From: Azoarcus sp.
GTDB taxonomy: Bacteria; Pseudomonadota; Gammaproteobacteria; Burkholderiales; Rhodocyclaceae
DNA: 64,000 bases
Reading direction: 5' to 3'
NCBI GenBank assembly: GCA_020725025.1
Contig: DYFV01000012.1
Span: forward strand, 1-64,000
Shown: positions 62,969 to 64,000 of the stretch, piece after piece
How the letters are laid out: every line of letters starts with the position of its first letter
Numbering within the stretch: position 1 is the stretch's first letter
Notes under the pieces: model-generated
Databases searched by the model: none
The model's input: only the letters and a program-made list of their open reading frames with translations
What the model was told of the DNA's origin: nothing
Position numbers and translations under genes: made by a program

Positions 62969-64000
62969 ATGGCGTCATTCCGCTTCGGCGATTTCGAGTT
63001 GAGCGAGGAGGGTCGCCAACTGCGTCACCGCGGCGCCGAGATCGCGCTTCAACCGCGTGTGTTCGACCTGCTCGCCTATCTGCTGCGCCATCACGGCCGC
63101 GTGGTGACCAAGGACGAACTGATGAGCGCCCTCTGGCCGGACGTGCTGGTGACCGAGGCGTCCCTGCAGCGCCTCGTCAGCCTCGCCCGCAACGCCTTGC
63201 GGCGGGGCGGAATGGACAACGCGGTGCGCAGCTTTCCCAGGATCGGATACCGCTTCGCGGCGGCCGTCGAGACCGGAGCTGGCAACGGACCCGGCGACGA
63301 CCGGCCCGCTCCGGCCGGTTGCGCCGGCACCGTCGAAAGGGCCCGTGTGCTCTTCGGGCAGCGCAACTGGAGGGCAGCCGCCGAAGCGTTCGAGCGCGCC
63401 GATCTCGCGGGCGGGAGCAGCGCCGATGACCTGGAGCTCTGGGCACGGGCCCTGGAGTGCTCCGGGTTCCCCAACAAGGCCCTGGAGATTCTCAGGCGGG
63501 CAGCGATCGCACACGGTGCGGCCGGCAGGGACCGGGCGGCGGCCGCGGTCGCCATCACGATCTCCAGGATCCACCTGGAACGCAACGAGGCGGCCGCCGC
63601 CAAGGGATGGCATGCCCGTGCCGCCAGGCTGCTCGGGGACGTGACGGACTCCCGCGAATACGGGCTGCTGTGCTGGATGGGTGCGCGCATCGCGGCAGCC
63701 GACTGCGAGCCCGAGCGGGCCCTCGCCCTGAGCGGTCAGGCCTGCGAAACGGGAAGATCGATCGGCGACACCGAGGTGGAAGCCCTCGGCCTCATGTATC
63801 GGGGCTTCTACAAGCTGTGCCTCGGCAGCACCGAGGATGGCCAGGACGACCAGGACCATGCCGCGGCCCTCGCCCTTTCGAGCGGCGTCGATCCGATGAC
63901 CGGAAGCACTCTCTACTGCAACATCCTGTGGGCGTGCCGCAACTTCGGGGACTGGGAGCGCGCGAACCAGTGGACCCTGGGATACCAGAAATGGTGTCGA
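62969..64000 (+). CDS. Winged-helix/TPR transcriptional regulator, 3'-truncated by window
   Basis: The frame is open from ATG 62969 to the last base (344 codons), so the end is missing. Residues 1-100 are an OmpR/PhoB-type DNA-binding domain (FRFGDFELSEEGRQLRHRGAEIALQPRVFDLLAYLL; VVTKDELMSALWPDVLVTEASLQRLVSLARNAL; NAVRSFPRIGYRF), as in CadC-like and SARP-like regulators. There is no receiver domain. The rest is helical and alanine-rich with TPR-like repeats (ARVLFGQRNWRAAAEAFERADLAGGSSADDLELWARALECSG). Its signal is unknown. ACGAGGCC gives a ribosome site. Confidence 0.88.
   Translation, partial: MASFRFGDFELSEEGRQLRHRGAEIALQPRVFDLLAYLLRHHGRVVTKDELMSALWPDVLVTEASLQRLVSLARNALRRGGMDNAVRSFPRIGYRFAAAVETGAGNGPGDDRPAPAGCAGTVERARVLFGQRNWRAAAEAFERADLAGGSSADDLELWARALECSGFPNKALEILRRAAIAHGAAGRDRAAAAVAITISRIHLERNEAAAAKGWHARAARLLGDVTDSREYGLLCWMGARIAAADCEPERALALSGQACETGRSIGDTEVEALGLMYRGFYKLCLGSTEDGQDDQDHAAALALSSGVDPMTGSTLYCNILWACRNFGDWERANQWTLGYQKWCR

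Overview
This is a very GC-rich proteobacterial chromosome segment with dense coding, short intergenic gaps and wobble-position GC that produces many long antisense shadow frames. The gene set points to a betaproteobacterium, perhaps near the Rhodocyclales. It has GshA of the ferrooxidans type followed by GshB, a TorF-type porin-glnK-amtB operon, UbiK, a DUF2917 protein beside a GcvA-like LysR regulator, and ThrH. This placement is inferred from gene content; no rRNA or tRNA gene lies in the window. A SAM-II-type riboswitch ahead of metH is notable because that class is known mainly from alphaproteobacteria.

Layout. 1-5200: small membrane and outer-membrane proteins, then feoB-feoA behind a sigma-70 promoter overlapped by a Fur-like box. 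5200-13050: a leftward operon of TonB-dependent receptor, periplasmic sugar-type binding protein, hybrid histidine kinase and PAP2 phosphatase, which reads as a nutrient-sensing unit. 13180-17690: glutamine amidotransferase-like protein, a periplasmic hypothetical and a multi-PAS diguanylate cyclase. 17690-26150: TfoX-domain protein, orphan adenine methyltransferase, gshA-gshB-apbE, an EamA transporter, LysR/DUF2917 and a DsbA-fold isomerase. 26170-34150: coiled-coil periplasmic protein, ABC-F ATPase, cupin, HD-GYP protein, then ilvA-thrH-hypothetical-purU (serine, threonine and one-carbon metabolism). 34150-37250: nitrogen-controlled porin-glnK-amtB with a sigma-54 promoter and several NtrC-like dyads. 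37250-40420: ubiK, comM and a Bcr/CflA transporter.

40584-51049 is the most unusual part. Nine rightward genes, largely overlapping start-to-stop, encode a dual-specificity phosphatase/HisC-like aminotransferase fusion, three UbiU-like and one UbiV-like U32 proteins with Fe-S-type cysteine sets, a substrate-binding-protein fold without a signal peptide, a rifampicin-phosphotransferase/PEP-synthase-like enzyme, an SDR oxidoreductase and a fumarylacetoacetate-hydrolase-family protein. I know of no described pathway with this content. The likeliest reading is a biosynthetic or modification pathway that uses oxygen-independent U32 hydroxylation chemistry. An AT-rich palindrome at 40471-40492 is a candidate operator.

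51113-57632 is a complete branched-chain amino-acid/amide ABC importer with two tandem binding proteins. It is followed by a BamE-like lipoprotein, metH under a structured SAM-II/terminator leader, a DUF4242 protein, and a winged-helix regulator cut by the window end.

Several palindromic repeats of the GTAGCCCGGAT type sit at gene ends, and three of them supply the TAG stop codon of the preceding gene.
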